Source of the DNA: Proteiniphilum sp.
GTDB lineage: Bacteria > Bacteroidota > Bacteroidia > Bacteroidales > Dysgonomonadaceae
Assembly (NCBI GenBank): GCA_012728465.1
Contig: JAAYFB010000074.1
Span: forward strand, 1-10,080
Direction: 5' to 3'
DNA: 10,080 nt
Below the pieces are notes generated by a model. It did not search any database, was not told where the DNA came from, and saw only the letters and a program-made list of their open reading frames with translations. Position numbers and translations under genes: made by a program. Positions 1 to 6,604 of this stretch are shown piece by piece (positions within the stretch are counted from its first letter, which is position 1; each line of letters starts with the position of its first letter).

Positions 1-22
1 ATAATTCTATAAGTGGCTTTTT
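1..22 (-). terminator. Half of a second tRNA-Pro terminator copy (partner arm lies off the window)
   Basis: These 22 bases are identical to 219-240, which form one arm, the loop and the A/T flank of the tRNA-Pro terminator. The spacing to the decayed tRNA copy that follows (10 bases) resembles the 8-base spacing at the intact locus. The other arm would lie left of the window edge, so a working hairpin cannot be confirmed. I read it as part of a duplicated tRNA-plus-terminator unit. Confidence 0.45.
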
Positions 23-32
23 GAAATTGCTG

Positions 33-107
33 TCGGGGTGGCGGGATTCGAACTCGCGACCCTCCCGTCTTAAAACGGGATACAATAACCGGACTTTAAC
101 TATACAG
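33..107 (-). pseudogene. Decayed tRNA-Pro copy (tRNA pseudogene)
   Basis: Read on the minus strand, the 3' third (T-arm and 3' acceptor strand, 33-62) is identical to that of tRNA-Pro at 249-278, and the D-loop core GTCCGGTTA is also kept. The 5' acceptor strand has become unrelated sequence that cannot pair with CACCCCG, and the D-stem is lost. The anticodon arm is wholly different. It can form a perfect TCCCG/CGGGA stem, but the loop TTTTAAGA is then 8 bases instead of 7. Without an acceptor stem it should not be processed or charged, so I call it a pseudogene. An unusual tRNA-like RNA is a less likely alternative. Confidence 0.6.
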
Positions 108-199
108 ACTCATTGCATAAGTTATCAGATTTTTAAGAACTACACAAGAATACGGGGTGATCCTTGAATTATCCAAAAAGACAAAGAGAGGCCTATACA

Positions 200-240
200 A
201 AACAAAAACCACCTATAGATAATTCTATAAGTGGCTTTTT
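200..240 (-). terminator. Rho-independent terminator of tRNA-Pro
   Basis: On the minus strand, 9 bases after the end of the tRNA, GCCACTTATAGA and TCTATAGGTGGT form a 12-bp stem (two G-U pairs) around an ATTA loop, followed by TTTTTGTTTTG. The opposite strand also ends in five Ts (236-240), so the hairpin could act in both directions, but only the minus strand has a gene feeding into it. Confidence 0.8.
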
Positions 241-248
241 AAACTACG

Positions 249-323
249 TCGGGGTGGCGGGATTCGAACTCGCGACCCCCTGGTCCCAAACCAGGTACAC
301 TAACCGGACTGTGCTACACCCCG
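249..323 (-). tRNA. tRNA-Pro (anticodon UGG)
   Basis: The 75-base cloverleaf folds completely. The acceptor stem is CGGGGTG/CACCCCG with discriminator A, the D-stem GCAC/GTGT, and the anticodon arm CCTGG-TTTGGGA-CCAGG with TGG at positions 34-36. The variable region is GGGTC and the T-loop TTCGAAT. UGG reads proline CCN codons. The 3' CCA is not encoded, as is usual in Bacteroidetes, so it must be added after transcription. One oddity is an A-C mismatch (52-62) inside the T-stem GCGAG/CCCGC, which the decayed copy at 33-107 shares. It has its own promoter and terminator and is transcribed divergently from aspS. Confidence 0.95.
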
Positions 324-352
324 CAATTGCTCTCATTTCTGATTTGCGATTG

Positions 353-383
353 CAAAGGTACAACTTATTTCAATATTACCAAA
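353..383 (-). promoter_or_regulatory. Bacteroidetes-type promoter of tRNA-Pro
   Basis: On the minus strand TTTG (380-383) is followed after exactly 19 bases by TACCTTTG (353-360). This is a full match to the -33/-7 consensus TTTG-N19-TAnnTTTG used by the primary sigma factor of Bacteroidetes. Transcription should begin near 346, leaving a leader of about 23 bases before the mature tRNA end at 323. Confidence 0.8.
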
Positions 384-432
384 TCTTTTAAACCTTTTCT
401 TTAGATAAATGAGTTATGAACATACTTTTTTG

Positions 433-440
433 TAAATTTG
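433..440 (+). promoter_or_regulatory. -7 element of the aspS promoter
   Basis: TAAATTTG (followed by C) matches the Bacteroidetes -7 consensus TAnnTTTG. No good TTTG lies at the expected -33 distance; the best there is a TTATG near 414. Transcription would start near 447, giving a short A-rich leader of about 28 bases before the aspS ATG. The missing -33 box lowers confidence. Confidence 0.5.
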
Positions 441-474
441 CATCTTAGAATAAAGAAAACAAACAATAATATAT

Positions 475-2232
475 ATGTATAGAAATAGAACTTGTGGCGA
501 GTTAAGAATCGCAGACATCAACCAAGAGGTGACTCTTTCGGGTTGGGTACATAAAATTCGCAAGATGGGTGGAATGACATTTATCGACTTACGTGATAGA
601 TATGGAATAACTCAGCTTTCATTTAATCAGGAAGTGAATCACGATTTGGCAGAACAAGCCAATAAACTTGGTCGCGAATGGGTGATTAGAGTAGTAGGAA
701 AAGTTCAAGAACGCTCTAGCAAAAACTCAAATATCGCCACAGGTGACATTGAAATCATTGCTTCGGAAATTAAAGTACTCAATAAATCTAAAAATCCTCC
801 TTTCACTATCGAAACAGATACAGATGGTGGCGACGATTTGAGAATGAAATATCGATATCTTGATTTAAGACGTGATGTGGTAAGAAAAAATCTAGAGTTG
901 CGTCACAAAATGACTTTCGAAACAAGAAGATATCTTGACGAAAGAAATTTTATGGAGGTTGAAACACCAATGCTAATTGCTTCGACTCCTGAAGGTGCAC
1001 GTGACTTCGTGGTGCCATCAAGAATGAATCAAGGTGAGTTTTATGCACTCCCCCAATCTCCTCAATTATTCAAACAACTATTGATGGTGTCTGGTTTTGA
1101 TAGATACTTTCAAATAGTAAAATGTTTTCGTGATGAGGACCTACGTGCCGATCGTCAACCAGAATTTACACAGATTGACTGCGAAATGTCATTCGTAGAT
1201 CAAGAGGATGTAATAAATACTTTTGAGGGGCTAACAAAGCATTTATTTAAAACACTTAAGGGTATTGAAATAGAGGGTGATTTCCCTCGTATGAGCTATG
1301 CTGATGCAATGAAATATTATGGATCCGACAAACCAGATATCCGCTTTGAAATGAAGTTTGTTGAAATAAAGGATTTAACTGAGGGAGCCAATTTTGTTGT
1401 ATTTGATAATGCAGAGTACGTAGGAGCCATTTGTGTGGAAGGTTGTGCATCGTACACTCGCAAACAAATGGATGAGCTAACCAATTTTGTTAAGCGTCCT
1501 CAAGTTGGAGCTAAAGGATTAATTTATGTTAGATATAACGAGGATGAAACTATTAAGTCGTCTGTAGATAAATTCTTTAGCGAAGAAGTATTGAAAACAT
1601 GGGCTGAGCGTTGTAATGCAAAACCTGGAGATTTAATCCTTGTGATGGCTGGCGAAACTGTAGAAACACAAGAACAGCTTTGTGAACTACGATTGGAGAT
1701 GGGTAATCAACTTGGACTAAGAGACAAGAATGATTTCAAATGTCTATGGGTTGTAGATTTCCCTCTACTTGAAAAAGATGATGAGCTAAATAGATTTTTT
1801 GCAAAACATCATCCATTCACTTCACCTAAGGCCGAAGACATAGATCTTCTTGACACTAATCCTGCAGCAGTTAGGGCAAATGCATATGATATGATTATCA
1901 ATGGAGTAGAAATTGGTGGTGGTTCGATACGTATTCATGACAGTGAACTACAAAAGAAAATGTTCTCTGTTCTTGGTTTTAGCGATGAAAATGCTCAAGA
2001 ACAATTTGGCTTCTTGATGGATGCGTTCCAGTATGGTGCACCTCCGCATGGCGGCATTGCATTTGGATTAGATAGATTTGTATCAATATTTGCTGGACTT
2101 AGTAGCATTCGTGATTGTATTGCATTCCCTAAAAATAACTCGGGGAGAGATGTTATGATAGACGCCCCAGCAACTATTGCACAAGAGCAATTAGATGAAC
2201 TTGGAATTGCATTGGTTAAGAAAGAAAACTAA
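475..2232 (+). CDS. aspS: Aspartate--tRNA ligase (AspRS)
   Basis: Class II aminoacyl-tRNA synthetase, 585 residues, the usual length for bacterial AspRS. It activates aspartate with ATP and charges tRNA-Asp in the cytoplasm. Residues 1-105 form the OB-fold anticodon-binding domain ([22 protein letters not shown]). Motif 1 lies around 158-175 ([18 protein letters not shown]). Motif 2 is [18 protein letters not shown] at 218-235, with the ATP-contacting Arg and Glu. The bacterial GAD insertion spans roughly 290-415. Motif 3 is GIAFGLDRF at 527-535, with the conserved GLDR arginine. Because asnS is nearby, this enzyme is probably the discriminating type, specific for tRNA-Asp (inference). The ATG lies in an A-rich leader with no Shine-Dalgarno site. 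Nothing appears truncated or shifted. Confidence 0.98.
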   Translation: MYRNRTCGELRIADINQEVTLSGWVHKIRKMGGMTFIDLRDRYGITQLSFNQEVNHDLAEQANKLGREWVIRVVGKVQERSSKNSNIATGDIEIIASEIKVLNKSKNPPFTIETDTDGGDDLRMKYRYLDLRRDVVRKNLELRHKMTFETRRYLDERNFMEVETPMLIASTPEGARDFVVPSRMNQGEFYALPQSPQLFKQLLMVSGFDRYFQIVKCFRDEDLRADRQPEFTQIDCEMSFVDQEDVINTFEGLTKHLFKTLKGIEIEGDFPRMSYADAMKYYGSDKPDIRFEMKFVEIKDLTEGANFVVFDNAEYVGAICVEGCASYTRKQMDELTNFVKRPQVGAKGLIYVRYNEDETIKSSVDKFFSEEVLKTWAERCNAKPGDLILVMAGETVETQEQLCELRLEMGNQLGLRDKNDFKCLWVVDFPLLEKDDELNRFFAKHHPFTSPKAEDIDLLDTNPAAVRANAYDMIINGVEIGGGSIRIHDSELQKKMFSVLGFSDENAQEQFGFLMDAFQYGAPPHGGIAFGLDRFVSIFAGLSSIRDCIAFPKNNSGRDVMIDAPATIAQEQLDELGIALVKKEN

Positions 2233-2253
2233 TTAACCAATATTCAAAATACA

Positions 2254-2297
2254 ATTGAGTAGGTCGGGGGTATTACTCCCCCGCACCATTGCTCAAT
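2254..2297 (+). repeat. Long interrupted hairpin downstream of aspS
   Basis: The core is a perfect 6-bp CGGGGG/CCCCCG stem (2265-2270 with 2278-2283) around a 7-base loop, extended by GGT/ACC and by an outer ATTGAG/CTCAAT pairing (2254-2259 with 2292-2297). It begins 22 bases after the aspS stop, where a terminator is expected, but neither strand has a T-run after it. It may be a U-less or factor-assisted terminator, a 3'-end protecting hairpin, or a repeat-family element. The GC-rich core stands out against the AT-rich surroundings. Confidence 0.5.
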
Positions 2298-2440
2298 ACA
2301 CTAATAAACATACATTTATGAACCAAGAATCATACTAATACTTACACTTCTTGTGATATTCTACAAAAAATATGGCTAATAGCTTATAACTGAACCTTAT
2401 TGATTCAATCATATTGCTATCAGCCAATAAAATATACTTC
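2298..2440. other. AT-rich stretch between converging aspS and the exported-protein gene
   Basis: Together with the two flanking hairpins this makes a gene-free gap of 248 bp between two converging genes. Only very short open frames occur (for example a six-codon frame at 2318). I see no tRNA fold, tandem repeat or convincing promoter, and treat it as ordinary intergenic DNA. Confidence 0.5.
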
Positions 2441-2475
2441 ACTAATTTCTATAAGTAGTACAACTACAAATTAGT
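2441..2475 (-). terminator. Possible terminator of the exported-protein gene
   Basis: Inverted repeat ACTAATTT (2441-2448) and AAATTAGT (2468-2475) with a nested GTAG/CTAC pairing (2455-2458 with 2464-2467), and a bulge on one side. It starts six bases after the stop codon of the leftward gene at 2481. On the minus strand it is followed by a T-rich but broken tract (GAAGTATATTTTATT), so termination is plausible but not textbook. Confidence 0.4.
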
Positions 2476-2480
2476 ACGTG

Positions 2481-2894
2481 CTACCTAGTGTGAGTAGGAG
2501 TTTTAATATAGTCATAATCGGCAGTATCCTCAAACGAGTAGGCTACTTCTGATATATTTCTTCTCTTAAAAAAGTAATACTCATTTTCATTTTTAATATC
2601 TCTATGAATTCTATCTAGTTCAAACCCACTTTTACTCATCATATTAATAGCTGCAACCATACCATTGAATGAAATAACTTTACGACGGTCATCTTGTATT
2701 TGCGGAGTACGTCCACCTTGTCCATAGTCTAATCTCACAGTTATTTTACTAGATAATAATGGACCATTATCCGACCAAATCACAATGTAATCTGCATCAA
2801 GGTCTTTAATTGCAACATTATTTACATATTGAGCTTTTGTTGCCGATATGCCAACAAAAAGCATAAGTGCTGAAAAAAATAGTTTTATCTTCAT
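2481..2894 (-). CDS. Small exported protein of unknown function
   Basis: 137 residues. Residues 1-21 are a clear Sec signal peptide: Lys-rich start MKIK, hydrophobic core LFFSALMLFVGIS, and a likely signal peptidase I cut after ATKA, leaving Gln as the first mature residue. There is no lipobox cysteine, so it is probably periplasmic or secreted. The mature part has an alternating beta-like segment (DLDADYIVIWSDNG, then SSKITVRLDYGQG at 48-60), a helix-like piece around an FNGMVAAINMMSKSGFEL core (76-93), and an aromatic end, NEYYFFKRR (104-112). This layout (DADYI, a beta segment ending in DYGQ, then FNxM..xAxNxMxKxGFEL and a YYFF-like strand) resembles, from memory, small uncharacterised exported Bacteroidetes proteins. 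I cannot assign a function. It lies 88 bp downstream of lepA on the same strand, so it may be cotranscribed. A -7-like TAGCTTTG (2973-2980) just past the lepA stop could also serve it. Confidence 0.8.
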   Translation of the reverse strand: MKIKLFFSALMLFVGISATKAQYVNNVAIKDLDADYIVIWSDNGPLLSSKITVRLDYGQGGRTPQIQDDRRKVISFNGMVAAINMMSKSGFELDRIHRDIKNENEYYFFKRRNISEVAYSFEDTADYDYIKTPTHTR

Positions 2895-2982
2895 ACGGTT
2901 TTGTTTGTTAAAGTAGCCAAGTCAATCTAATACACTTAGAGTGACTCAGCAATTAGTTTTATTATTATTTGTCAAAGCTAAA

Positions 2983-4770
2983 TTAGTCAAGCTTCAAAAC
3001 AGCCAAGAAGGCTGTTTGTGGAACCTCTACGTTTCCAACTTGCTTCATACGCTTTTTACCCTCTTTCTGTTTCTCAAGAAGTTTACGCTTTCGAGAAATA
3101 TCTCCACCATAACATTTTGCTGTTACATCTTTACGTACTGCCTTAATTGTTTCGCGTGCAATAATTTTTGCACCAACTGCAGCCTGCACAGCAATATCAA
3201 ATTGTTGGCGAGGAATTAGCTCTTTCAACTTCTCGCACATCCTTCGTCCAAATGTTTGAGCATTATCAACATGAGTAAGTGTTGACAAAGCATCAACTGG
3301 CTCACCATTTAGCAAAATGTCAAGTTTAACAAGTTTAGATGGACGGAAGTCATGTATTTGATAATCAAATGAGGCGTAACCTCTTGAAATACTCTTTAGT
3401 TTATCATAGAAATCAATTACTATTTCACCTAAAGGCAAATCGAATATCAACTCTATTCTATTTCCTGATATATAATCTTGTTTAATCAATATCCCTCTTT
3501 TGCCTAAACATAAAGTCATTATTGGTCCTATATAATCTGTGCTTGTAATGATAGAAGAACGAATAAATGGCTCCTCAATGTGATCAATCAGAGCAACATC
3601 TGGAAGTCCAGCTGGATTATGCACCTCTTCCATACGTCCTTTTTTGTCATACACTTTATATGAAACGTTTGGAACTGTGGTAATAACATCCATATTAAAC
3701 TCACGATCAAGTCTCTCTTGAATAATCTCCATATGCAACAGACCAAGGAAACCACAACGGAAACCAAAACCTAGAGCTACCGATGATTCAGGCTGAAAAG
3801 TTAATGAAGCATCATTTAACTGTAGCTTTTCTAACGAAGCACGAAGATTTTCAAAGTCCTCAGCATCTATAGGATAGAGCCCCGCAAACACCATTGGCTT
3901 AACCTCCTCAAATCCATCAATAGCATTTGCACAAGGTCTCTTTGTGTGAGTAATAGTATCTCCAACTTTCACCTCTTTTGAGGTTTTAATACCTGAAATA
4001 ATATATCCAACATCACCACACTCTACGCTATTGCGTTTTTCCATTCCTAGTCTTAATATGCCCACTTCGTCAGCTTCGTACTCCTTACCCGTATTTACGA
4101 ACTTAACCATGTCGCCCTTAGATATACGTCCATTAACAACCTTGAAATAGGCAATTATACCACGAAATGAATTGAAAACCGAGTCAAAAATAAGTGCTTG
4201 AAGTGGTGCTTCCGCATCTCCTTTAGGTGCTGGCACTCTATTAATAATAGCTGATAGAATATCTTCTATACCTATTCCTGTTTTGCCACTCGCTCTAATT
4301 ACATCTGAACGTGGACATCCTAACAAGCTTACAATCTGATCCTCCACCTCTTCAGGCATTGCACTATCTAAGTCTATCTTATTCAATACTGGAATAATTT
4401 CCAAATCATTTTCGATAGCCATATAAACATTGGATATAGTTTGTGCTTGTATTCCTTGTGCTGCATCTACGATCAGTAGTGCTCCCTCACAAGCAGCAAT
4501 GGAGCGAGACACCTCATATGAAAAGTCAACGTGTCCAGGAGTATCAATTAGATTGAGGGTGTATTTTTCCCCTTCAAATTCATAATCCATCTGCACAGCA
4601 GTACTCTTGATAGTGATACCTCGTTCACGCTCCAAGTCCATACTATCTAGTACCTGAGCTTGTAAATCCTTATTATCAATGGTTTTAGTAAATTCCAACA
4701 AACGATCGGCAAGAGTACTCTTCCCATGATCGATGTGTGCTATAATACAAAAGTTACGTATATTTCTCAT
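2983..4770 (-). CDS. lepA: Elongation factor 4 (LepA), ribosome-associated GTPase
   Basis: 595 residues, full length for LepA/EF4. This EF-G-like GTPase binds the ribosome; roles in back-translocation, stress recovery and ribosome assembly have been proposed for the family. The G domain shows G1 AHIDHGKST (11-19), the switch I threonine in RGITIK (50-55), G3 DTPGH (76-80) and G4 NKID (130-133). The beta-barrel and EF-G-like domains follow, and the diagnostic LepA C-terminal domain occupies about the last 110 residues ([20 protein letters not shown], ending [13 protein letters not shown]). LepA lacks EF-G domain IV, which agrees with this length. The ATG at 4770 gives the family-typical N-terminus [17 protein letters not shown]. 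It probably has its own promoter at 4815-4844 and may be cotranscribed with the small gene downstream. Confidence 0.98.
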   Translation of the reverse strand: MRNIRNFCIIAHIDHGKSTLADRLLEFTKTIDNKDLQAQVLDSMDLERERGITIKSTAVQMDYEFEGEKYTLNLIDTPGHVDFSYEVSRSIAACEGALLIVDAAQGIQAQTISNVYMAIENDLEIIPVLNKIDLDSAMPEEVEDQIVSLLGCPRSDVIRASGKTGIGIEDILSAIINRVPAPKGDAEAPLQALIFDSVFNSFRGIIAYFKVVNGRISKGDMVKFVNTGKEYEADEVGILRLGMEKRNSVECGDVGYIISGIKTSKEVKVGDTITHTKRPCANAIDGFEEVKPMVFAGLYPIDAEDFENLRASLEKLQLNDASLTFQPESSVALGFGFRCGFLGLLHMEIIQERLDREFNMDVITTVPNVSYKVYDKKGRMEEVHNPAGLPDVALIDHIEEPFIRSSIITSTDYIGPIMTLCLGKRGILIKQDYISGNRIELIFDLPLGEIVIDFYDKLKSISRGYASFDYQIHDFRPSKLVKLDILLNGEPVDALSTLTHVDNAQTFGRRMCEKLKELIPRQQFDIAVQAAVGAKIIARETIKAVRKDVTAKCYGGDISRKRKLLEKQKEGKKRMKQVGNVEVPQTAFLAVLKLD

Positions 4771-4814
4771 CTAAATAATTAAAATCATTTTCAAATGCTA
4801 AGTCATTAATAAGA

Positions 4815-4844
4815 CAACAATAGTGTATATGCTATTTATGCAAA
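4815..4844 (-). promoter_or_regulatory. Candidate lepA promoter
   Basis: On the minus strand TTTG (4841-4844) precedes TATTGTTG (4815-4822) by 18 bases. The -7 box matches TAnnTTTG at 5 of its 6 fixed positions and the spacing is one short of the ideal 19. The start site would fall near 4808, about 38 bases upstream of the lepA ATG. The rest of the 286-bp asnS-lepA gap holds the hairpin at 4939-4978 and nothing else that I recognise. Confidence 0.4.
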
Positions 4845-4938
4845 GCGATATTTCTGAATTGCTACTGATTTGCTTCCCCTCGATGTAATAATAAAGAAAT
4901 TACACAAATCACTTAGGCTACAATTACTAACCTTTAAT

Positions 4939-4978
4939 GTAGATAACTTTGTTGCTTATACTAGCAACAAAGTTCTAC
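4939..4978 (-). terminator. Perfect 12-bp hairpin between asnS and lepA (possible asnS terminator)
   Basis: AACTTTGTTGCT (4945-4956) and AGCAACAAAGTT (4963-4974) form an uninterrupted 12-bp stem around a 6-base loop. GTAG/CTAC (4939-4942 with 4975-4978) extends it past a 2-base bulge. It lies about 80 bases past the asnS stop. No T-run follows on the minus strand, so simple rho-independent termination is uncertain; it could also be a transcript-stabilising hairpin or a protein-binding palindrome upstream of lepA. Confidence 0.45.
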
Positions 4979-5056
4979 CTATATTAATTTTTCTATCGAC
5001 TTTAGCTTGTTTCAACAAGTCACAAACTAAGTAGTCGTAAATTGGTCATACAGTTT

Positions 5057-6454
5057 TTAATACTCTGCATGATTAGGTGTTCTTGGGAAAGGAATAACGT
5101 CTCTAATGTTAGTCATACCTGTCACGAAAAGCATCAATCTCTCGAAACCAAGACCAAAGCCAGAGTGTGGAGCGGTACCAAACTTACGTATATCAAGATA
5201 CCACCATATCGATTCAATATCCATCTCCATCTCTTCTACACGTTGCAACAATTTATCGTAGTCTGATTCACGTTCCGACCCACCAATGATTTCTCCAATT
5301 TTGGGGAACAACACGTCCATAGCTCTCACAGTTTTGCCATCTTCATTCTGCTTCATGTAGAACGACTTAATATCTTTAGGGTAGTCAGTAAGAATTACTG
5401 GACACTTAAAATGCTTCTCCACCAGATATCTTTCATGCTCTGATTGCAAGTCGGCTCCCCAATAAACAGGGAACTCAAATTTGTGTCCTGACTCCTCCAA
5501 AATCTTAACACCATCTGTGTACGTAAGCCTAACAAAGTCGTTTTCAACAACAAACTTTAATCTAGCTACAAGATCCTCATCATACATCTTAGCTAAGAAC
5601 TCTATGTCATCAATGCAATTATCAAGTGCATATTTCACTAAATACTTCAAGAAGTCTTCAGCTAGGTCCATGTTATCAAAAATATCATAGAATGCCACCT
5701 CTGGTTCGATCATCCAGAACTCAGCTAAATGCCTTGGAGTGTTTGAATTTTCAGCACGAAATGTGGGACCAAATGTATAAATTGCACCAAGAGCCATAGC
5801 ACCTAGTTCACCCTCAAGCTGTCCTGAAACGGTAAGATTTGTTTGACGTCCAAAAAAGTCTTGAGAAAAATCAACAGTTCCGTCTTCAGCTTTTGGCGGG
5901 TTGGCATGGTCAAGTGTAGTAACCTCAAACATTGCACCTGCACCCTCTGCATCTGAAGCTGTGATGATTGGAGTATGAAAATAATAAAATCCACGATCAT
6001 TGAAGTACTTATGAACTGCATATGACATATGGTGACGCATACGAAAAACAGCTCCAAAAGTATTTGTTCGCGGACGCAAATAAGCTATTTCACGCAAAAA
6101 CTCAAGAGAATGCCCCTTCTTTTGCAATGGATAGGTAGTAGGATCTGCAGCACCATATATTTCTATTTCAGTTGCTTGTATTTCTACTGTTTGTCCTTTA
6201 CCTTGCGATTCTACCAATTTTCCATTTACATTGATACATGCTCCTGTTGTTATTGGCTTCAGAAATTCTTCGCCAAAATTAGCTACATCTATTACAATCT
6301 GTATATTATTAATCGTAGATCCATCATTTAAAGCCACAAAGCTTACGTTTTTGTTTCCACGACGAGTACGAACCCACCCTTTTAAGTTTACCTCTTCTCC
6401 AAATGTTGTTAGCTTTAAAGCTTCCGATATTTTTGTTCTTCTTATCTCTTTCAT
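5057..6454 (-). CDS. asnS: Asparagine--tRNA ligase (AsnRS)
   Basis: Class II synthetase that charges tRNA-Asn with asparagine. Length is 465 residues, against 466 in E. coli. An N-terminal OB-fold (about 1-105: [12 protein letters not shown]) binds the anticodon, and the catalytic domain follows. Motif 1 is near 150-170 ([20 protein letters not shown]). Motif 2 is [21 protein letters not shown], starting at residue 232. Motif 3 is [15 protein letters not shown] at about 432-446, and the end is [12 protein letters not shown] plus a short tail. AENS and the C-terminal IPFPRTP are typical of AsnRS, not AspRS. The frame is open to a TTG at 6460, but the ATG two codons downstream (6454, starting MKEIRRTKI) is the likelier start. 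A perfect -7 box (6501-6508) supports its own transcript, and rluB upstream ends in a strong terminator. Having AsnRS implies direct asparaginylation instead of reliance on tRNA-dependent amidation. Confidence 0.97.
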   Translation of the reverse strand: MKEIRRTKISEALKLTTFGEEVNLKGWVRTRRGNKNVSFVALNDGSTINNIQIVIDVANFGEEFLKPITTGACINVNGKLVESQGKGQTVEIQATEIEIYGAADPTTYPLQKKGHSLEFLREIAYLRPRTNTFGAVFRMRHHMSYAVHKYFNDRGFYYFHTPIITASDAEGAGAMFEVTTLDHANPPKAEDGTVDFSQDFFGRQTNLTVSGQLEGELGAMALGAIYTFGPTFRAENSNTPRHLAEFWMIEPEVAFYDIFDNMDLAEDFLKYLVKYALDNCIDDIEFLAKMYDEDLVARLKFVVENDFVRLTYTDGVKILEESGHKFEFPVYWGADLQSEHERYLVEKHFKCPVILTDYPKDIKSFYMKQNEDGKTVRAMDVLFPKIGEIIGGSERESDYDKLLQRVEEMEMDIESIWWYLDIRKFGTAPHSGFGLGFERLMLFVTGMTNIRDVIPFPRTPNHAEY

Positions 6455-6500
6455 AATCAATATTGACTACCCTACAATCTCTATTTTTGAGTTAGAGTAT

Positions 6501-6508
6501 CAAATGTA
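6501..6508 (-). promoter_or_regulatory. -7 element of the asnS promoter
   Basis: On the minus strand TACATTTG matches the Bacteroidetes TAnnTTTG consensus exactly. A TTTG at the -33 distance is missing. The start site would be near 6494, about 40 bases upstream of the ATG at 6454. Inverted repeats (6491-6496 with 6514-6519, and 6492-6498 with 6522-6528) enclose this box. Confidence 0.5.
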
Positions 6509-6550
6509 TTTTATCTAACAGACTCTAATTTACAATCTGTTTAAATTGTT

Positions 6551-6592
6551 TAAAAAAATGGCTCTCTTCATTTGTTTTTTATTAGAGAGCTA
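6551..6592 (-). terminator. Rho-independent terminator after rluB
   Basis: On the minus strand, about 14 bases after the rluB stop, GCTCTCT (6584-6590) pairs with AGAGAGC (6561-6567) around an AT-rich loop of 16 bases, followed by CATTTTTTT. It ends the purB-rluB transcript before the asnS promoter. Confidence 0.75.
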
Positions 6593-6604
6593 AGTATATA
6601 ATAA

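Noticed and set aside
33..107. A functional suppressor (UUA) or Leu(UAA) tRNA, or a +1 frameshift-suppressor tRNA with an 8-base loop
   Set aside because: The anticodon arm alone permits the idea, but the 5' acceptor strand cannot pair with the 3' strand and the D-stem is lost, so a chargeable tRNA is not credible.
1..323. An intact integrated element bounded by tRNA attachment sites
   Set aside because: The repeats are only about 216 bp apart with no integrase or cargo between them. At most this is a relic, and a plain tandem duplication explains it as well.
164..391. Open frame of 75 codons on the plus strand
   Set aside because: It begins with TTG and runs antisense through tRNA-Pro and its promoter. 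The VAGFELATPWSQTRYTNR stretch is the well-known false translation of a tRNA.
2941..3219. Plus-strand open frame of 92 codons
   Set aside because: It is antisense to the conserved lepA C-terminus, has no recognisable domain and is a shadow of the real gene.
5042..6518. Several plus- and minus-strand frames within and around asnS
   Set aside because: They overlap a fully conserved AsnRS coding sequence in other frames, and their composition is not protein-like.
6461..6600. A T-box or similar leader controlling asnS
   Set aside because: No T-box core sequence is present, T-boxes are rare outside Gram-positive lineages, and the predicted leader of about 40 bases is too short.
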